Positions 8,878 through 19,862 of a stretch of 64,000 bases of DNA are shown in pieces. Both the position numbers and the translations under genes were made by a program. The stretch comes from Bacteroidota bacterium. GTDB lineage: Bacteria; Bacteroidota; Bacteroidia; AKYH767-A; OLB10. The stretch spans positions 124,001 through 188,000 of the forward strand of contig JADKDR010000005.1 in the NCBI GenBank assembly GCA_016714535.1, given 5' to 3'. Position 1 is the first letter of the stretch, and the number at the start of each line of letters is the position of its first letter. Below the pieces are notes generated by a model that was given only the letters and a program-made list of their open reading frames with translations, searched no databases and was not told where the DNA came from.

Positions 8878-10560
8878 TTATTCAATAATCAATGTGCCGG
8901 AATAAATATTGCTTTTCGATGTAAGTTTTATTGCATAAATGCCTGTGGCAACATCTTCTACATTCAATCGGATAAACGGAGTGGATGCAGGAACGTAAAT
9001 ATCTCTAACAATTCTGCCGTTTACATCCAACAGCACTATGTGGTTTCCTTCTGCCGGCAGATTGGAGAGCATGAGGTAGTCGGAGGCAGGTACCGGATAC
9101 ATGATTACATTACTTTGAGCAAGCGATTGTACACTTGCTGCTAAAGGAATAAACACCGAGCCGGTAGTGGTGCAGCCGTTAGCATCTGTAACGGTAACGG
9201 TATAAGTTCCGGCAGGCACACCTGCTAGTTGGCCATTGGTACTGCCATTACTCCAAAGGTAGGATGCAATGCCATTAGGTGAAACTACGTAAGGTGTAGC
9301 AGTGCCATTAGAGGAGGAAAATCCTGAAGGTGTGGCAATAATGCTATCAATAGCCGGCAGGGCGTTAATAACATTTACGGTGGCTATGCTCTGACATCCG
9401 GCACTGTCGGTCATGGTGCAGGTGTACACGCCATTTGCAAGGCCGCTAATGGTGTTGGTTGTATTTCCATTATTCCATAAAAATGAAACAGCCCCTTTAT
9501 TAAACTGATACGCAACACTAATGGCGGCACCATTAGGATTGCAAGGTAATGTTGAAACGGTGGAGGAAGATGTCATTTGGCAAGAAAAGATAGGGTGTAT
9601 ATAATATGCAAAATAGGCATCAAATGCCTCGTTGCGTACCCATCCTCCTAAAGCATCGTAATAAAAGAAATTGCGAAAAGCATTCCATCCCCGGTTTGAG
9701 CAGGCTATGTTAATTGAATAATCGTATTCATAAATTCCAATGCAATAACCTCCTGCCGTAAGTTTGGTATTAAGCGGAAAGTTAAGAGTAATATCTACTT
9801 CACCTAAGGTGTCGGCTGCTTGTATGTAATACATATTGGATTCGTAAACGATGATATTATTGGTATCAGGATAGTTTAGCGCAGTATCAAATTTCATGAT
9901 AAAGGCTTTTACCGAATCGCCAAAAGTTGGTTGGTACAACTTGATTTTTACGGAACTTATATAGTCATCTTTTTTAAGGAGATACGTTTGACACATTTTT
10001 CCGTTTTGCCCGGGAGCATTTAGTCCTGTTACCGTGTCAATGATGGCCTGAAAATTTAAATTGTCGCGAGCGAGTTCATCATCCGTTATTTCAAAATATT
10101 TTTCATCAATGTTATTTGATGTGTTTCCATCTATCTGCCCATACATAGTAATGGTGCATATGCCCCTATAAACCCCTTTTTGTGTTGCCAAAAATTTTCC
10201 AACTCGATAGGGCAAGTAATTTCCGGTTGTGATGGTATCAAAACCGCGCAGAACAACCGAACTAGTATAGATAGTAGTGGCCGTTTGGTCTTTTACATCA
10301 AGGGAAACTAAAACCGAATCAAAATTGAGAAGCCCATAGTTAAATATACGCCCTGAGAAAGTAATCTCCTCATTGTAATACATGGGCCATTTGCTTAATC
10401 CGTTGCTTGTGTTAACCCTGTAATATACTAATGAATCGAATCCTGCATCGTAATTTGGTTGAGCCATAGATGTTAAAGAAAATAACAGTAAGGTTAAAAT
10501 ACCCGCTGAAATGTTTTGAAATTGTTTTTCATTATTTATATTAAAAATTTTAGGACGCAA
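8878..10560 (-). CDS. Secreted protein with SprB-like repeats and T9SS type A sorting domain
   Basis: A 560-residue surface or secreted protein. Two copies of a short repeat found in gliding adhesins of the SprB type are visible (GVYTCTMTDSAGCQSIATV and GTYTVTVTDANGCTTTGSV). The C-terminus is a T9SS type A sorting domain (VIMYPVPASDYLML, DVNGRIVRDI, GIYAIKLTSKSN). The N-terminal 300 residues are beta-rich and not recognised. The open frame begins at a TTG at 10560, but that codon lies inside a TACTTTTG promoter element. An ATG at 10532 (MKNNFK) would give a normal signal peptide ending LLLFSLTSMAQ if one base is changed in the A-run near 10513-10516. The true start is therefore probably 10532, with a one-base error. 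A strong terminator follows the gene. Confidence 0.85.
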   Translation of the reverse strand: MRPKIFNINNEKQFQNISAGILTLLLFSLTSMAQPNYDAGFDSLVYYRVNTSNGLSKWPMYYNEEITFSGRIFNYGLLNFDSVLVSLDVKDQTATTIYTSSVVLRGFDTITTGNYLPYRVGKFLATQKGVYRGICTITMYGQIDGNTSNNIDEKYFEITDDELARDNLNFQAIIDTVTGLNAPGQNGKMCQTYLLKKDDYISSVKIKLYQPTFGDSVKAFIMKFDTALNYPDTNNIIVYESNMYYIQAADTLGEVDITLNFPLNTKLTAGGYCIGIYEYDYSINIACSNRGWNAFRNFFYYDALGGWVRNEAFDAYFAYYIHPIFSCQMTSSSTVSTLPCNPNGAAISVAYQFNKGAVSFLWNNGNTTNTISGLANGVYTCTMTDSAGCQSIATVNVINALPAIDSIIATPSGFSSSNGTATPYVVSPNGIASYLWSNGSTNGQLAGVPAGTYTVTVTDANGCTTTGSVFIPLAASVQSLAQSNVIMYPVPASDYLMLSNLPAEGNHIVLLDVNGRIVRDIYVPASTPFIRLNVEDVATGIYAIKLTSKSNIYSGTLIIE

Positions 10561-10565
10561 AAGTA
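10558..10565 (-). promoter_or_regulatory. -7 promoter element TACTTTTG
   Basis: The minus strand reads TACTTTTG, an exact match to the Bacteroidota -7 box TANNTTTG. It overlaps the TTG that opens the frame of the T9SS gene, which argues for translation from 10532 rather than 10560. A TTTG lies upstream, but only about 14 bases away. Confidence 0.45.
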
Positions 10566-10768
10566 GCTGAAACCCTATACAAATAAGCCTATTGGCCTAA
10601 TAATTATTAACAAAATATAAATATGAATCCACTTATTGGTTAAAATGTCACATGCTTGCATAAAAAGGCATTTAAAACCACTTTCAATTACTATTTGTAT
10701 AATCAAACAAAAGGGGTGACTTTTGGCGGTTCAACCCTTTTATTTAAGGACGGGGTATTAATAAAAAT

Positions 10769-13116
10769 ATGTGGCAATCGATAGTTAAGGTTTTTAAAGC
10801 ACTACAACTTAGAAATTATATCAGCAATAAGTTCATCTTATGGCCTGTGCGTATCGTATTATGGATGGTTGTATACGTTGTGGCTTTGGAGCTTAACTTC
10901 CTTTGGTTGTTTGGTTATACTCCTAGTTTGGAAGAAATACGCAATCCGGAGGTTGCCATTGCTTCGGAAATAATTTCGAGTGATAGTGTTATTATAGGTA
11001 AATATTACACAGAAAACCGCACCCCCATTACATATCAAAGCATTGCACCAGTAGCAATAGATGCGCTTGTAGCGACTGAAGATATACGATTTTATAAGCA
11101 CAATGGTCTTGACATATACGCACTTCTCAGTGGAATGATTAGCACAGCGCAGGGTGATCAGCGAGGTGCCAGCACCATAACACAGCAGTTGGTCAAGAAT
11201 ATGTTTAAAACCCGAAAGGAAATCAATCAGGGACTGCTGCAATATGTTCCATATGTGCGGGCGGTAGTTTATAAAACCAAAGAGTGGGTTACTTCGGTAA
11301 AACTCGAAACTTTTTATAGCAAACAGGATATTCTCGAAATGTATTTTAATACAGTTGACTTTGGGAATAATTGGTTTGGAATAAAGGTGGCAAGTCAAAA
11401 TTATTTTAGTAAGCAACCTTTAGAATTAGAATTAGAAGAAGCTGCATTGCTTATTGGAATGCTGAAAGCTACCAGCAGTTACAATCCTATTAAACAAAAG
11501 AAACGAAGCCTCGAAAGGAGGAATGTGGTTTTGGGGCAAATGCTCAAATATGAATTTATAAGCAAAGTAGCTCATGATAGTGCAGTGGCCTTACCCATAA
11601 GCCTGTCGCTTAAGCAAAAGAAAAAAAGCGATGAGCACGATTCGTACATCCGCGTGCAGGCCGAAAATATTTTGAAATCGTGGTGCGATAAATATAAGTA
11701 CAACTTATACGAGGATGGTCTAAAGATTTATCTGACTATTGATTCACGATTACAAAAATTTGCTGAGGATGCCACACGTGAGCATATGAAAAAATTGCAA
11801 AAGCAATTTTACCAACAGTGGCGCGGTCAAAATCCATGGCGTAATGAAGATGGTGCTGAGATTCCTCGCTTTATTGAGGACAATATAAAGAACACGCCAA
11901 TCTATTTAGATTTAATCAGGCAGCATGGCGAAAAAAATGATTCCGTATGGAAACTGTTGCGCACCCCAAGGCAATGCGGGTATTTACACACGAAGGGCCA
12001 AAGGATACTACATTATCATCTATGGATTCGTTGCGTTACTATGCAAAAATTTTACGTGCAGGCATGATTTCTTTTGATCCATTTACAGGACACATAAAGG
12101 CGTATGTTGGTGGAATTGATCATAAGTTTTTTAAATACGATCAGGTGTTTCAAAGTAAAAGGCAGCCGGGTAGTACCTTTAAGCCATTTGCTTATTTAGC
12201 TGCTATAGATTGTGGCTTTACACCTTGCGACCGCTTTACCGACAAGCCCGTTAAAATACGTTACGAGGGTGGACAAGAGTGGGAACCTAAAAATGCCAAT
12301 GAAAAATTTAGTTATCGCAATATGACATTACGCAGGGCATTAGGCCGCAGTTGTAATTCGATAACGGCACAACTTACCGATTCGATAGGTTGGGGAGAAG
12401 TAATAGAATACTGCAAAAAACTTGGCATCAAGAGTAAGCTTGATTCAGTGCCATCTATATGTTTAGGCTGTAGCGATGTCAGCTTGTTTGAACTGGTAAA
12501 TGCGTATGGCACTATGCTTAATCTGGGTAAGCGCACTGACCCCTTGCTTATAACCACCATTACCGATCGTAATGGTAAAGTATTGGCAACGTTTACGCCT
12601 AAATTTACGCAAGTCGTAAATCCAGAAACAGCCTGGCTTACCATTTTTATGCTTATGGGTAGTATACAGGAACCCGGTGGAACCGCATCGGGATTGTGGG
12701 CTTATAAGGTGTTTGATGATGGAAATGAACTTGCTGGCAAAACGGGCACTACCAGCAATTACAGCGATGGTTGGTTTGTAGGCATAACAAAAAATCTGGT
12801 AACCGGTGCATGGGTTGGTGCCGATTATCGCAGCGTGCATCTGAGGTGGGGATCGGGGCAAGGAGCAAGCACCGCATTGCCCATTGTAGGCAAATACCTC
12901 GAAAAAGCACTGCACAGCAAAGGAACCGGAGTACAACGAGGCCGCCTAAGCAAGCCGCCTATTAAAATTCGTAAGGAGTACTGGTGTCAAAACCAGGATG
13001 ATATTTACATGCGAGATTCGTTACGTAAAGATTCGGTTATTAATACTGCGATTGATTCAAGTATAAATTTCGAATTGCCTTTACCGGTCGAAATACTTAA
13101 AGATTCATTGCAATAA
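10769..13116 (+). CDS. Class A penicillin-binding protein 1A (transglycosylase/transpeptidase), one frameshift
   Basis: Polymerises and cross-links peptidoglycan at the inner membrane. After a membrane anchor (about residues 25-45), the GT51 domain shows EDIRFYKHNGLD and GASTITQQLVKN with the catalytic Glu. The transpeptidase domain has all three serine-acyltransferase motifs: SxxK (RQPGSTFKPF), SxN (SCNSITAQL) and KTGT (AGKTGTTSNYSDGW). The gene lies in two overlapping frames, 10769-12067 and 11947-13116. They join if one C is added to CCCC at about 11963-11967 (RTPKAMRVFTHEG), so the break is probably a sequence error in an otherwise normal protein of about 783 residues. mqnA follows 16 bp later and may be co-transcribed. 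Confidence 0.93.
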
Positions 13117-13132
13117 CACTTTTTTTGGTGGT

Positions 13133-13864
13133 ATGTTAAGAGTAGCAGCAGTTTCCTATTTAAATACCTTACCATTTATTTTTGGTTTACAACAATCGCC
13201 TTTACAATTCGAGCTTCAATTGCATTATCCCAGCCGCTTGTTGGATATTTTTAAAAACAATGAGTGCGATATTGCCTTACTGCCGATTGCTGCATTGAAA
13301 CTTATTCCCGATGCTCAAGTCATAACCAATTATTGCATAGGCTGCAATGGGGCGGTAGCTTCCGTAATATTAGCAGGAAACTGCAACATGGATGATGCAC
13401 AGAGCATATTGCTCGACTATCAAAGCACCACCAGCATTCAACTTACACAGTTGTTGATTCGCGATTATTTTAAACTTAATAAAAAGTTCGAACCGGCATT
13501 GCCGGGATATGAGTTGCAATTTGATAAGAATAAATCATTGGCGTTGATAATTGGTGATCGCGCCTTGCAGCTTAAAAATCAGTTTTCGTTAATATATGAT
13601 TTGGGCGAATTGTGGAAACTGCATACCCGGTTACCTTTTGCTTTTGCTGTGTGGGTTTGTAAGCCAGGTCTTGATGATAAAATGATAAACGCATTTAATA
13701 ATGCGTTAGCCTTTGGTGTATATAATATTAAGGCCGCTATTGCTTCAAGTAAACAGTATGAAATTGATGAAGCAGAAGCCACTCACTACCTTACTGCTAA
13801 TATAAATTATCACCTTGATGAGAATAAGAGAAAAGCGATTTCGCTTTTCCTCAAAAGCATCTAG
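13133..13864 (+). CDS. mqnA: Menaquinone biosynthesis protein MqnA (chorismate dehydratase)
   Basis: First step of the futalosine route to menaquinone: chorismate to 3-[(1-carboxyvinyl)oxy]benzoate. The 243-residue protein opens with RVAAVSYLNTLPFIFGLQ, the family hallmark. It continues with the periplasmic-binding-protein-like fold: CDIALLPIAAL, then LLDYQSTTSIQLTQLLI, and FAFAVWVCKPG near residue 175. Length agrees with other MqnA proteins (about 240-280). It starts 16 bp after the PBP gene, and its stop is 6 bp from the stop of the converging gene. None of the other mqn genes are in this window. Confidence 0.93.
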   Translation: MLRVAAVSYLNTLPFIFGLQQSPLQFELQLHYPSRLLDIFKNNECDIALLPIAALKLIPDAQVITNYCIGCNGAVASVILAGNCNMDDAQSILLDYQSTTSIQLTQLLIRDYFKLNKKFEPALPGYELQFDKNKSLALIIGDRALQLKNQFSLIYDLGELWKLHTRLPFAFAVWVCKPGLDDKMINAFNNALAFGVYNIKAAIASSKQYEIDEAEATHYLTANINYHLDENKRKAISLFLKSI

Positions 13865-13870
13865 CAACCA

Positions 13871-15715
13871 TTAGGGAATGACAGTTACGCTACCTGTTAT
13901 GCTTTTCTCAAAAGTAGGACTTTCAAGTACATAAAAATAAACACCCTCACTAACCAATTTTCCATTTTCTGATTTTCCATCCCACATCTTGCTTCTGTCA
14001 CTATTGCTGTATACCAGGGTGCCCCATCGGTTATATATCTTTAGAGTAAATTCGGCAGGAAGATTTTTTATAAAGAATTCATCGTTTACGCTATCGTCAT
14101 TGGGAGTAAACACATTGGGAATATTGAGGTAGCAATCCTGTTCAACCTTAACATCATATTGTATTTCGGATGTTTTGCCCAACAGGGTAAGTTTTAATTT
14201 GACAATATGTTTGCCTGTATCTTTATAACAAACCAAAGGTGGGTTGTAACTCAAGGCATAGGATGGTTCGCCATTTTCGAACGACCAGTACCAAAAACCA
14301 TTGGGCTGCGGCACGCTATTGTTTGTAAACTGATAACACAAGTCAGGACATTCACTTTTCTTGCTTGCGCTAAAAGCAATACAAGGAGGCAATTGGCTGC
14401 AAAGTATGTTTTGATTTATCTGCAACTGAGCCTGACTAACCTGCGTATCAATTGGAAATGTTGCAGGTGAAGTTTCTATATACGCAATAGACGATGAACT
14501 TAAAATTGAATCACGAATGTTCCATTGAAAATTTTGTGTAAAGCAACCTGCCCAACCGCTACTATCGGTACTAAGCATCACTGCATCACGACCACTCCCT
14601 ACTCTAAAATCGCCTGTTGCCACCATATTGTTTTGATTGTTAATGCATCCGCTAAATAAATAATTGGTAAACAAGGGTGATGCATTGTAACGCTTACTCC
14701 AATCTATATTGCCATTAAGATTAGTACGTGTAATGGCCATATCGCGCTCATCAAAGGTGCCAATATCTCCCAACAGATAAAGTTTGCCCAGATGTAATTT
14801 TAAAAAGCGAAAGGCTTCGCCTTGCGCAGTAGATGCATCATAAAATTTTGAATACTTAAGGTTAAATGCAGCATCCAGTTTTAGCAAAAAGGCATCGTAG
14901 GCAGTAGCTATAAAAGGGGTGCGGCCGGCAATATAAAAGTTACCACTGTTGTCTATTTCCATGTCTTCCGGTTCGGCATCGTAAACGGTGTTGTATAACT
15001 TGGCCAATATAAAATTGCCTTGCGCATTGTGCTTGCTGATTGCCAGATTTAAAAATGGATCAGTTATGCTCTTCGCTTTTGATAAAATAACAATCTCATC
15101 ATTACCTGTTAATTCCAGAGCTACCGGAGTAAGGCCATATTCATAACTGAATTTTTTATAAAAGACCAGTGTTCCGCTTAGGCTTATTTTTACAAGTGCA
15201 ATCTCGGGATATTGCCCCTGCGTATTTTGTGCATTGGTTACAAAGTATATGTTTTCATTCACATCCAAAATCATATCATCAGTTTGTAAACCACTAAACG
15301 GAAATTGCTTACACCATTGCTGATTAAAAGCACTATCTGTTTTAACTATGCATACATGATTGGTTTGTGTGCTATTCGAAATTAGTTGAAAAACGTAACC
15401 CTTATCTTTGGTTTGATGCAGGTTAAGTCCAACGCTAACATCTCCTATTTTTAACGTGCGGTAAAATTCAATCGCACCATTGCAATCGGTTTTGATAAGC
15501 GTAGTACCAAACAGATTATTAAAGGGTGGGTTAATGCTGCCACTAGCCAGTATAACATAACCGCCATCGGTAGTTTGCACAATGCTATTGCCTTGTTCGG
15601 CACCCTGCACCGTTCCAAAAGAAGATAATGCAGGCCCCTGCGCATAAATGTTTTGGGTGTATGCTAACGTAGCTAATAGCAGCATGCACAAAAACATGTT
15701 CTTAAAAGCGTTCAT
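13871..15715 (-). CDS. Secreted protein with PKD domain and T9SS type B (gliding motility-associated) C-terminus
   Basis: A 614-residue secreted protein. It has a signal peptide (MNAFKNMFLCMLLLATLAYTQ). The large central part is built of propeller-like repeats of the pattern TDGGYVIL / KTD / GNI..., probably a beta-propeller. A PKD-type domain lies at about 440-530 (CIAFSASKKSECPDLCYQF, FWYWSFENGEPS). The last 85 residues are the type B sorting domain CHU_C: NIPNVFTPNDDSVNDEFFI, LKIYNRWGTLVYSN, WDGKSENGKLVSEGVYFYVL. It is likely exported by the type IX system and held at or released from the surface. It converges with mqnA with almost no gap. Confidence 0.9.
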   Translation of the reverse strand: MNAFKNMFLCMLLLATLAYTQNIYAQGPALSSFGTVQGAEQGNSIVQTTDGGYVILASGSINPPFNNLFGTTLIKTDCNGAIEFYRTLKIGDVSVGLNLHQTKDKGYVFQLISNSTQTNHVCIVKTDSAFNQQWCKQFPFSGLQTDDMILDVNENIYFVTNAQNTQGQYPEIALVKISLSGTLVFYKKFSYEYGLTPVALELTGNDEIVILSKAKSITDPFLNLAISKHNAQGNFILAKLYNTVYDAEPEDMEIDNSGNFYIAGRTPFIATAYDAFLLKLDAAFNLKYSKFYDASTAQGEAFRFLKLHLGKLYLLGDIGTFDERDMAITRTNLNGNIDWSKRYNASPLFTNYLFSGCINNQNNMVATGDFRVGSGRDAVMLSTDSSGWAGCFTQNFQWNIRDSILSSSSIAYIETSPATFPIDTQVSQAQLQINQNILCSQLPPCIAFSASKKSECPDLCYQFTNNSVPQPNGFWYWSFENGEPSYALSYNPPLVCYKDTGKHIVKLKLTLLGKTSEIQYDVKVEQDCYLNIPNVFTPNDDSVNDEFFIKNLPAEFTLKIYNRWGTLVYSNSDRSKMWDGKSENGKLVSEGVYFYVLESPTFEKSITGSVTVIP

Positions 15716-15885
15716 TTTTTTTTTTATAAGATGGTAAAAATAATTTCATCGCTACCAGCATTGCAGTTGATATAGAAAAGTTTTCAAATAGAAATTAACC
15801 CAATTATTTGAATTTGTATTGCTGTTACGTTAAACAAAATGTGTTTTGTATGTTTGCCATAGTTTATCTTCCCTATTTAAGCTTT

Positions 15886-17472
15886 ATGAATAGTAATAGT
15901 AATTCCAGTGGCCTTAGTCGATTTTTGAATATCGATTTTAGAAATGCTGATGTAATTTTATTTCTCCTTAGTGTGGCTTTACTGTTTTTTGTTTTTGGAT
16001 TTAGCCGGTATCTCTTTCTAATCCCACAAGGTATTCACTTTTGGCGCCAAACCGATAGCCTTTCGTTTACGCTTGGTTATTATTATTTCGAGTCCGGTTT
16101 TTTTTCTCCTTCTATTTTAAATGCCGATGCTAACAATTGCCATTGTGCCAGCGAGTTTCCTATTGTGTATTATTTAGCAGCATTATTTTATCGGGTTTCT
16201 GTTGAACATGTTGCCGTATTAAAAATCCTAAACACAAGTATTGTACTTATCGGTTTTTTTTATTTCTATAAATTATTAAAAGAGTTGTTTAATGAGCAAT
16301 TCTATGCATTGGTGTTTACAATGTTATATCTTTCATCAGGTATTTTGTTGTATTATGGTATAGGTGTAATTCCTGATCCTCCAGCTCTGGGATTCACTCT
16401 TATTGGTTTTTACTTTTATTATCAGTTTATACAGAAAACATTACTCCGTTACTTATGGCTTGCTTTACTGTTTTTAACGCTTGGCTCACTTATTAGAATC
16501 AGCTTTGCCTTAATACCTGTTTCGCTTTTTGCAGTAACTGTACTCAATTATTTATTCAATAAAAAAAGGAAGATCATTCATGGGAAATTGGTTGTTTCAT
16601 TTTTGATTACAGTTCTAATTTATGCAGGCAGCATAGCTGCATGGAATGTGTATGTTATTAAGTTTAATGAAGCTAATTCCTGCTTCTTTTTCTTAACCAG
16701 TATTAATGCAATATGGCAAAAGTCTGATCAAACCATCCATGAAGTTTATCAGCGTGTATCTAATGGCTGGTTTGGCAGCTATTACTATTTTTCGACCTGG
16801 CATACATTTTTTGTGTTGGCAGCATTGGCAATAGTTTTGGCATGGAAAAACACATTTAAAAATAACGCTTTTGCGTTAGTGCTGCTTTTGGGTTCCGTTG
16901 CATATGTGCTGTTATTTTACTTTCAGTTTTATGATCACGATTACTACTTTCTTGCCTTGCTGCCTGTTATTATGATTATGACCTCATTTGGTTTTGCAAA
17001 TGTGTTGAAGTTATTTCCACAAATTATCAGAAACCCAATTGCACGCATTGCCCTGGTAGTGTTAGTGTTTTTGAGTTTTAACTTTGCATCTAAAAAGTTG
17101 GAGGCGAGGTATGAAACCGGTGAACGTAATTATCACGCGCGTGTTGGATTTCGTTTACGCTATGCCAAAGAAGTGCTTGAAGATTGTGGTGTACCGCAAG
17201 ATGCAAAGATTGCAGTATTGCCCGAGCATACTCCCAATGGAGCATTGTATTTTTTAAAACGGCAAGGGCATGTTATTGAAGATACCTCCGAGAGTTCGTT
17301 TAAGAAAATCAGGCGAGTAATTGACGAAGGCACCGAATATTGTTGTATTACCGATGCTTCCTACTTGCAATGTAATGCCTTAGTTGCAACACTCGGGCAG
17401 GAAGTATATGCTGACCGCAACTTCCGACTTTATAAATTTAAGCAAAACGAAAATAAAGTAAGACGCGACTAG
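15886..17472 (+). CDS. GT-C fold membrane glycosyltransferase (PMT_2/GT39-like)
   Basis: A polytopic membrane protein of about 528 residues with about ten to twelve helices. The N-terminal loop after helix 1 reads HFWRQTDSLSFTLGYYYFESG, matching the HxWRQxD motif of the PMT_2 / ArnT-like GT-C family, which uses polyprenyl-phosphate sugars as donors. A periplasmic loop with ADANNCHCASEFPIVYYL follows, as in relatives. The soluble C-terminus (about 420-528) is unassigned. I choose the ATG at 15886 (MNSNSNSSGLSRF) because the 26 residues before it, from 15808, do not look like the family. Acceptor unknown; glycosylation of surface proteins or polysaccharide is likely. Confidence 0.78.
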   Translation: MNSNSNSSGLSRFLNIDFRNADVILFLLSVALLFFVFGFSRYLFLIPQGIHFWRQTDSLSFTLGYYYFESGFFSPSILNADANNCHCASEFPIVYYLAALFYRVSVEHVAVLKILNTSIVLIGFFYFYKLLKELFNEQFYALVFTMLYLSSGILLYYGIGVIPDPPALGFTLIGFYFYYQFIQKTLLRYLWLALLFLTLGSLIRISFALIPVSLFAVTVLNYLFNKKRKIIHGKLVVSFLITVLIYAGSIAAWNVYVIKFNEANSCFFFLTSINAIWQKSDQTIHEVYQRVSNGWFGSYYYFSTWHTFFVLAALAIVLAWKNTFKNNAFALVLLLGSVAYVLLFYFQFYDHDYYFLALLPVIMIMTSFGFANVLKLFPQIIRNPIARIALVVLVFLSFNFASKKLEARYETGERNYHARVGFRLRYAKEVLEDCGVPQDAKIAVLPEHTPNGALYFLKRQGHVIEDTSESSFKKIRRVIDEGTEYCCITDASYLQCNALVATLGQEVYADRNFRLYKFKQNENKVRRD

Positions 17473-17521
17473 TTTTTATTAGCGATCTCTTAAACTGGCA
17501 ATAAACACTTAGAGCTTACTG

Positions 17522-19764
17522 TTAACGGTTTACAGCAAATTTTTTTAAAAAAAGTTTATCGTTAATAACAATTTTTGCAATATAATTTCCATTACTCAAA
17601 TCGTATATGGGTATCGTTATATCTATAGCACCGTTTTTATTTTCTTTCCATTGTTTAAGCATGCGCCCTTCCATCGACAAGATTTCAATAGACAAAATGG
17701 GAGTATTAGTTTTTAGGTAAAGGTTGCTTGTTGCTGGATTGGGATAAATAGAAATTCCCGATTCCTGCACTTCTGCCTGGGCTACAGGCAACACATTAAT
17801 ATCGGCCAGATAAGGTTTGCAATTGTAACCATACACAGTAAGTTGTAAGGTATCCTGATTTCCAATTGAATTAAAATTCAATAGTGCCTGCCCGTTTTGC
17901 AAGGGCTGCTTATCAAGTAGTTGACCATTATTGCTAAGGCATACCGTAGCGCCATCCTGTTTGTTGCAGGATAATGCAAGCGTATTGTCGTTAAACGAAA
18001 TAATGGTTGTATGCGTAGCTGCAAGAACAAAGGGAGGTGCTGTGCGCACTTGCATCGAAGGATCGCCAAACAAACACCACGTGTCGGTCATTTCATCGCC
18101 TGCAGGGCCGTAGTTATCGTTCATATGCATGCATCCATTGACGCTTATGCCACCAAAACTTCGTTTTATGTTGTTAACGTAAGTTTCGGTAAGTATATCG
18201 ATAAACTCGTCCTGCGCATCCATGGGTGGCACCCATGATTGATTAATACTTGACATGAGCGTGGCCACAGCTCCTGTAGGCTGACCATTGTATTCGGCAC
18301 GCAAAAAACTTTCGGCCATACAGGTACCATTATTAAAATCACCATTGGCACATGCTACCGACCAAATATAGGGCCATTGGTTAAAGTTGGTAAGGCTGCT
18401 GATGTCGTTGCTATTGAAGCCGGTGGTAGTAAATGTACTGCTTGTACCGTGGCCTGTATACGTTGCCAGGCTTATGCCGTTTTGCAGCTGAGTGTAAAAG
18501 TCAAACGCAAGCGGATCTCCGCTTGCATCGTTGCCTCCGGGGTGGGTGCCATCATATAACTCCTGCACGTTGGCATAGGTGTATGCTAACAATTTAGTGC
18601 GCAGGTTTCGGGCATGTTCCCAGTCCATTTCGCCATCATCACCCGGGCCGGCATTACTGCCTATAACCGTGGCATGGCCATAATATGTTTTAGTGGTGTC
18701 CGGATTTATTTCGTAAGCAAGTATTTTTGCTACCTGCACTTGCAACTCTGCAAGGGTATTTGCCGAAAGCCGGCCAACAAATACTTCTGCATAACTATCA
18801 TTTCCATTAAGATAGCCATACGAGGGGTCGGCAGCGCCTCCCCAGAAAATTGGCGTTGCAACATCCTGTGCATCGCCCGCAAGCAGAATATATTTTAATT
18901 CCGGATGGTTGATATAGTAATTTTGAATATAGGTTTTTATGGCACCTGCATTATTACCAATCTGATTTACATCTATTACTTCGGTAGCTGTGCCAGAGCG
19001 AATTTTCCAATCAACGAGTGGTTGCAAAGTAGGGAGTAGCCCGATGCCGCAATTATCAGCATGCTTCCATTTTCATCTACCGGCAGAGGCAGGTTTATAC
19101 CATTCATAGTTTTGAAAAGCCTTTTGTATGTTTCGTCAAACTCGGTATCAATATTTCGAACGGCAGAAACTTTTGGTGTTTCGCAATCATCCGTGCAAAA
19201 TAATTCGAGTGCCATGTTTGTATAAACGCGTAGCATGCGCTGCACAGGATTATATTGAAATGGAAATACATGAATGGTTATCCCTTTGAAATCGCGCAGC
19301 ATAAATGTATGACTTACCCTTGCTGACGATGATGGAAAGAATTCATCTTTTGTGTAACTATCCCCGTATAGGTAGTTTACACTATCCTGATTTATATTGC
19401 GGTATAAGTTGCCTTTTGCAGGTAGCAGGTTAACATCTTTGATTTCATAATAGGACGAGGAAGTAATTTTTATCTCGTAATTTCCGGACGATGGGATTAT
19501 AAATGTTGCGGCAAACTTGGGAACATCGGGGTTCGAAAATGATAAAAGTGGGGTGCTGCCTTTTGCGTTTATTTTATGAACTTGTTGTTGAAGCAGCTTA
19601 TCATAAACGGTATCTAAATAAAAACTGTCAGAATTAAAGTTGAATTGCAATGGTCCTATAGATGCTATATTCCGAAAAAACACGGTGTCACCCTGTGCTT
19701 GCAACCTCGCATGAAATAGCAGCAGCCAAAACGGCAACAAAGTAATAGTTAAATTTTTTTTCAT
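17522..19764 (-). CDS. Gingipain-family cysteine peptidase (C25) with T9SS type A sorting domain, one frameshift
   Basis: Secreted cysteine protease. The N-terminal part (19764-18976) has a signal peptide (MKKNLTITLLPFWLLLFHARLQAQ) and the propeptide-like beta domain. The second part (19027-17522) has the caspase-like C25 domain with the catalytic His in TYTGHGTSSTF and the Cys in SVACANGDFNNG. After it come an Ig-like domain and a type A sorting domain (ISIYPNPATSNLYL, GNYIAKIVINDKLFLKKF). The frames join if one C is added to CCC near 19038-19040 (ASGYSPTLQPLVDWK), so I treat it as one gene of about 747 residues. Start at 19764 is chosen because it gives the best signal peptide. Family call is firm; active status depends on the break being an error. 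Confidence 0.88.
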
Positions 19765-19827
19765 GTCTGTATGCTTTATATAGAACACCTCAAATAAACA
19801 AAAAAATTCTTTTTCAAAATAGGATTA

Positions 19828-19835
19828 CTACTTTC
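19828..19835 (+). promoter_or_regulatory. Possible -7 element of the dehydrogenase gene
   Basis: TACTTTCG, one base from TANNTTTG, ends 27 bases before the TTG start at 19863. No clear -33 TTTG at the right spacing. Confidence 0.35.
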
Positions 19836-19862
19836 GCAGTCCTTTAAAAAAAACGATTCATC

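Noticed and set aside
8674..9144. Open frame of 156 codons on the plus strand
   Set aside because: Half of it is antisense to the T9SS sorting domain, it crosses a terminator, and the product is low in recognisable content.
10859..11416. Open frame of 185 codons on the minus strand
   Set aside because: Antisense to the transglycosylase domain of the penicillin-binding protein, which is clearly coding.
13829..13852. AAAAGCGA-TT-TCGCTTTT hairpin as a terminator
   Set aside because: It lies inside the last codons of mqnA and has no T-run; a terminator role is possible but not supported.
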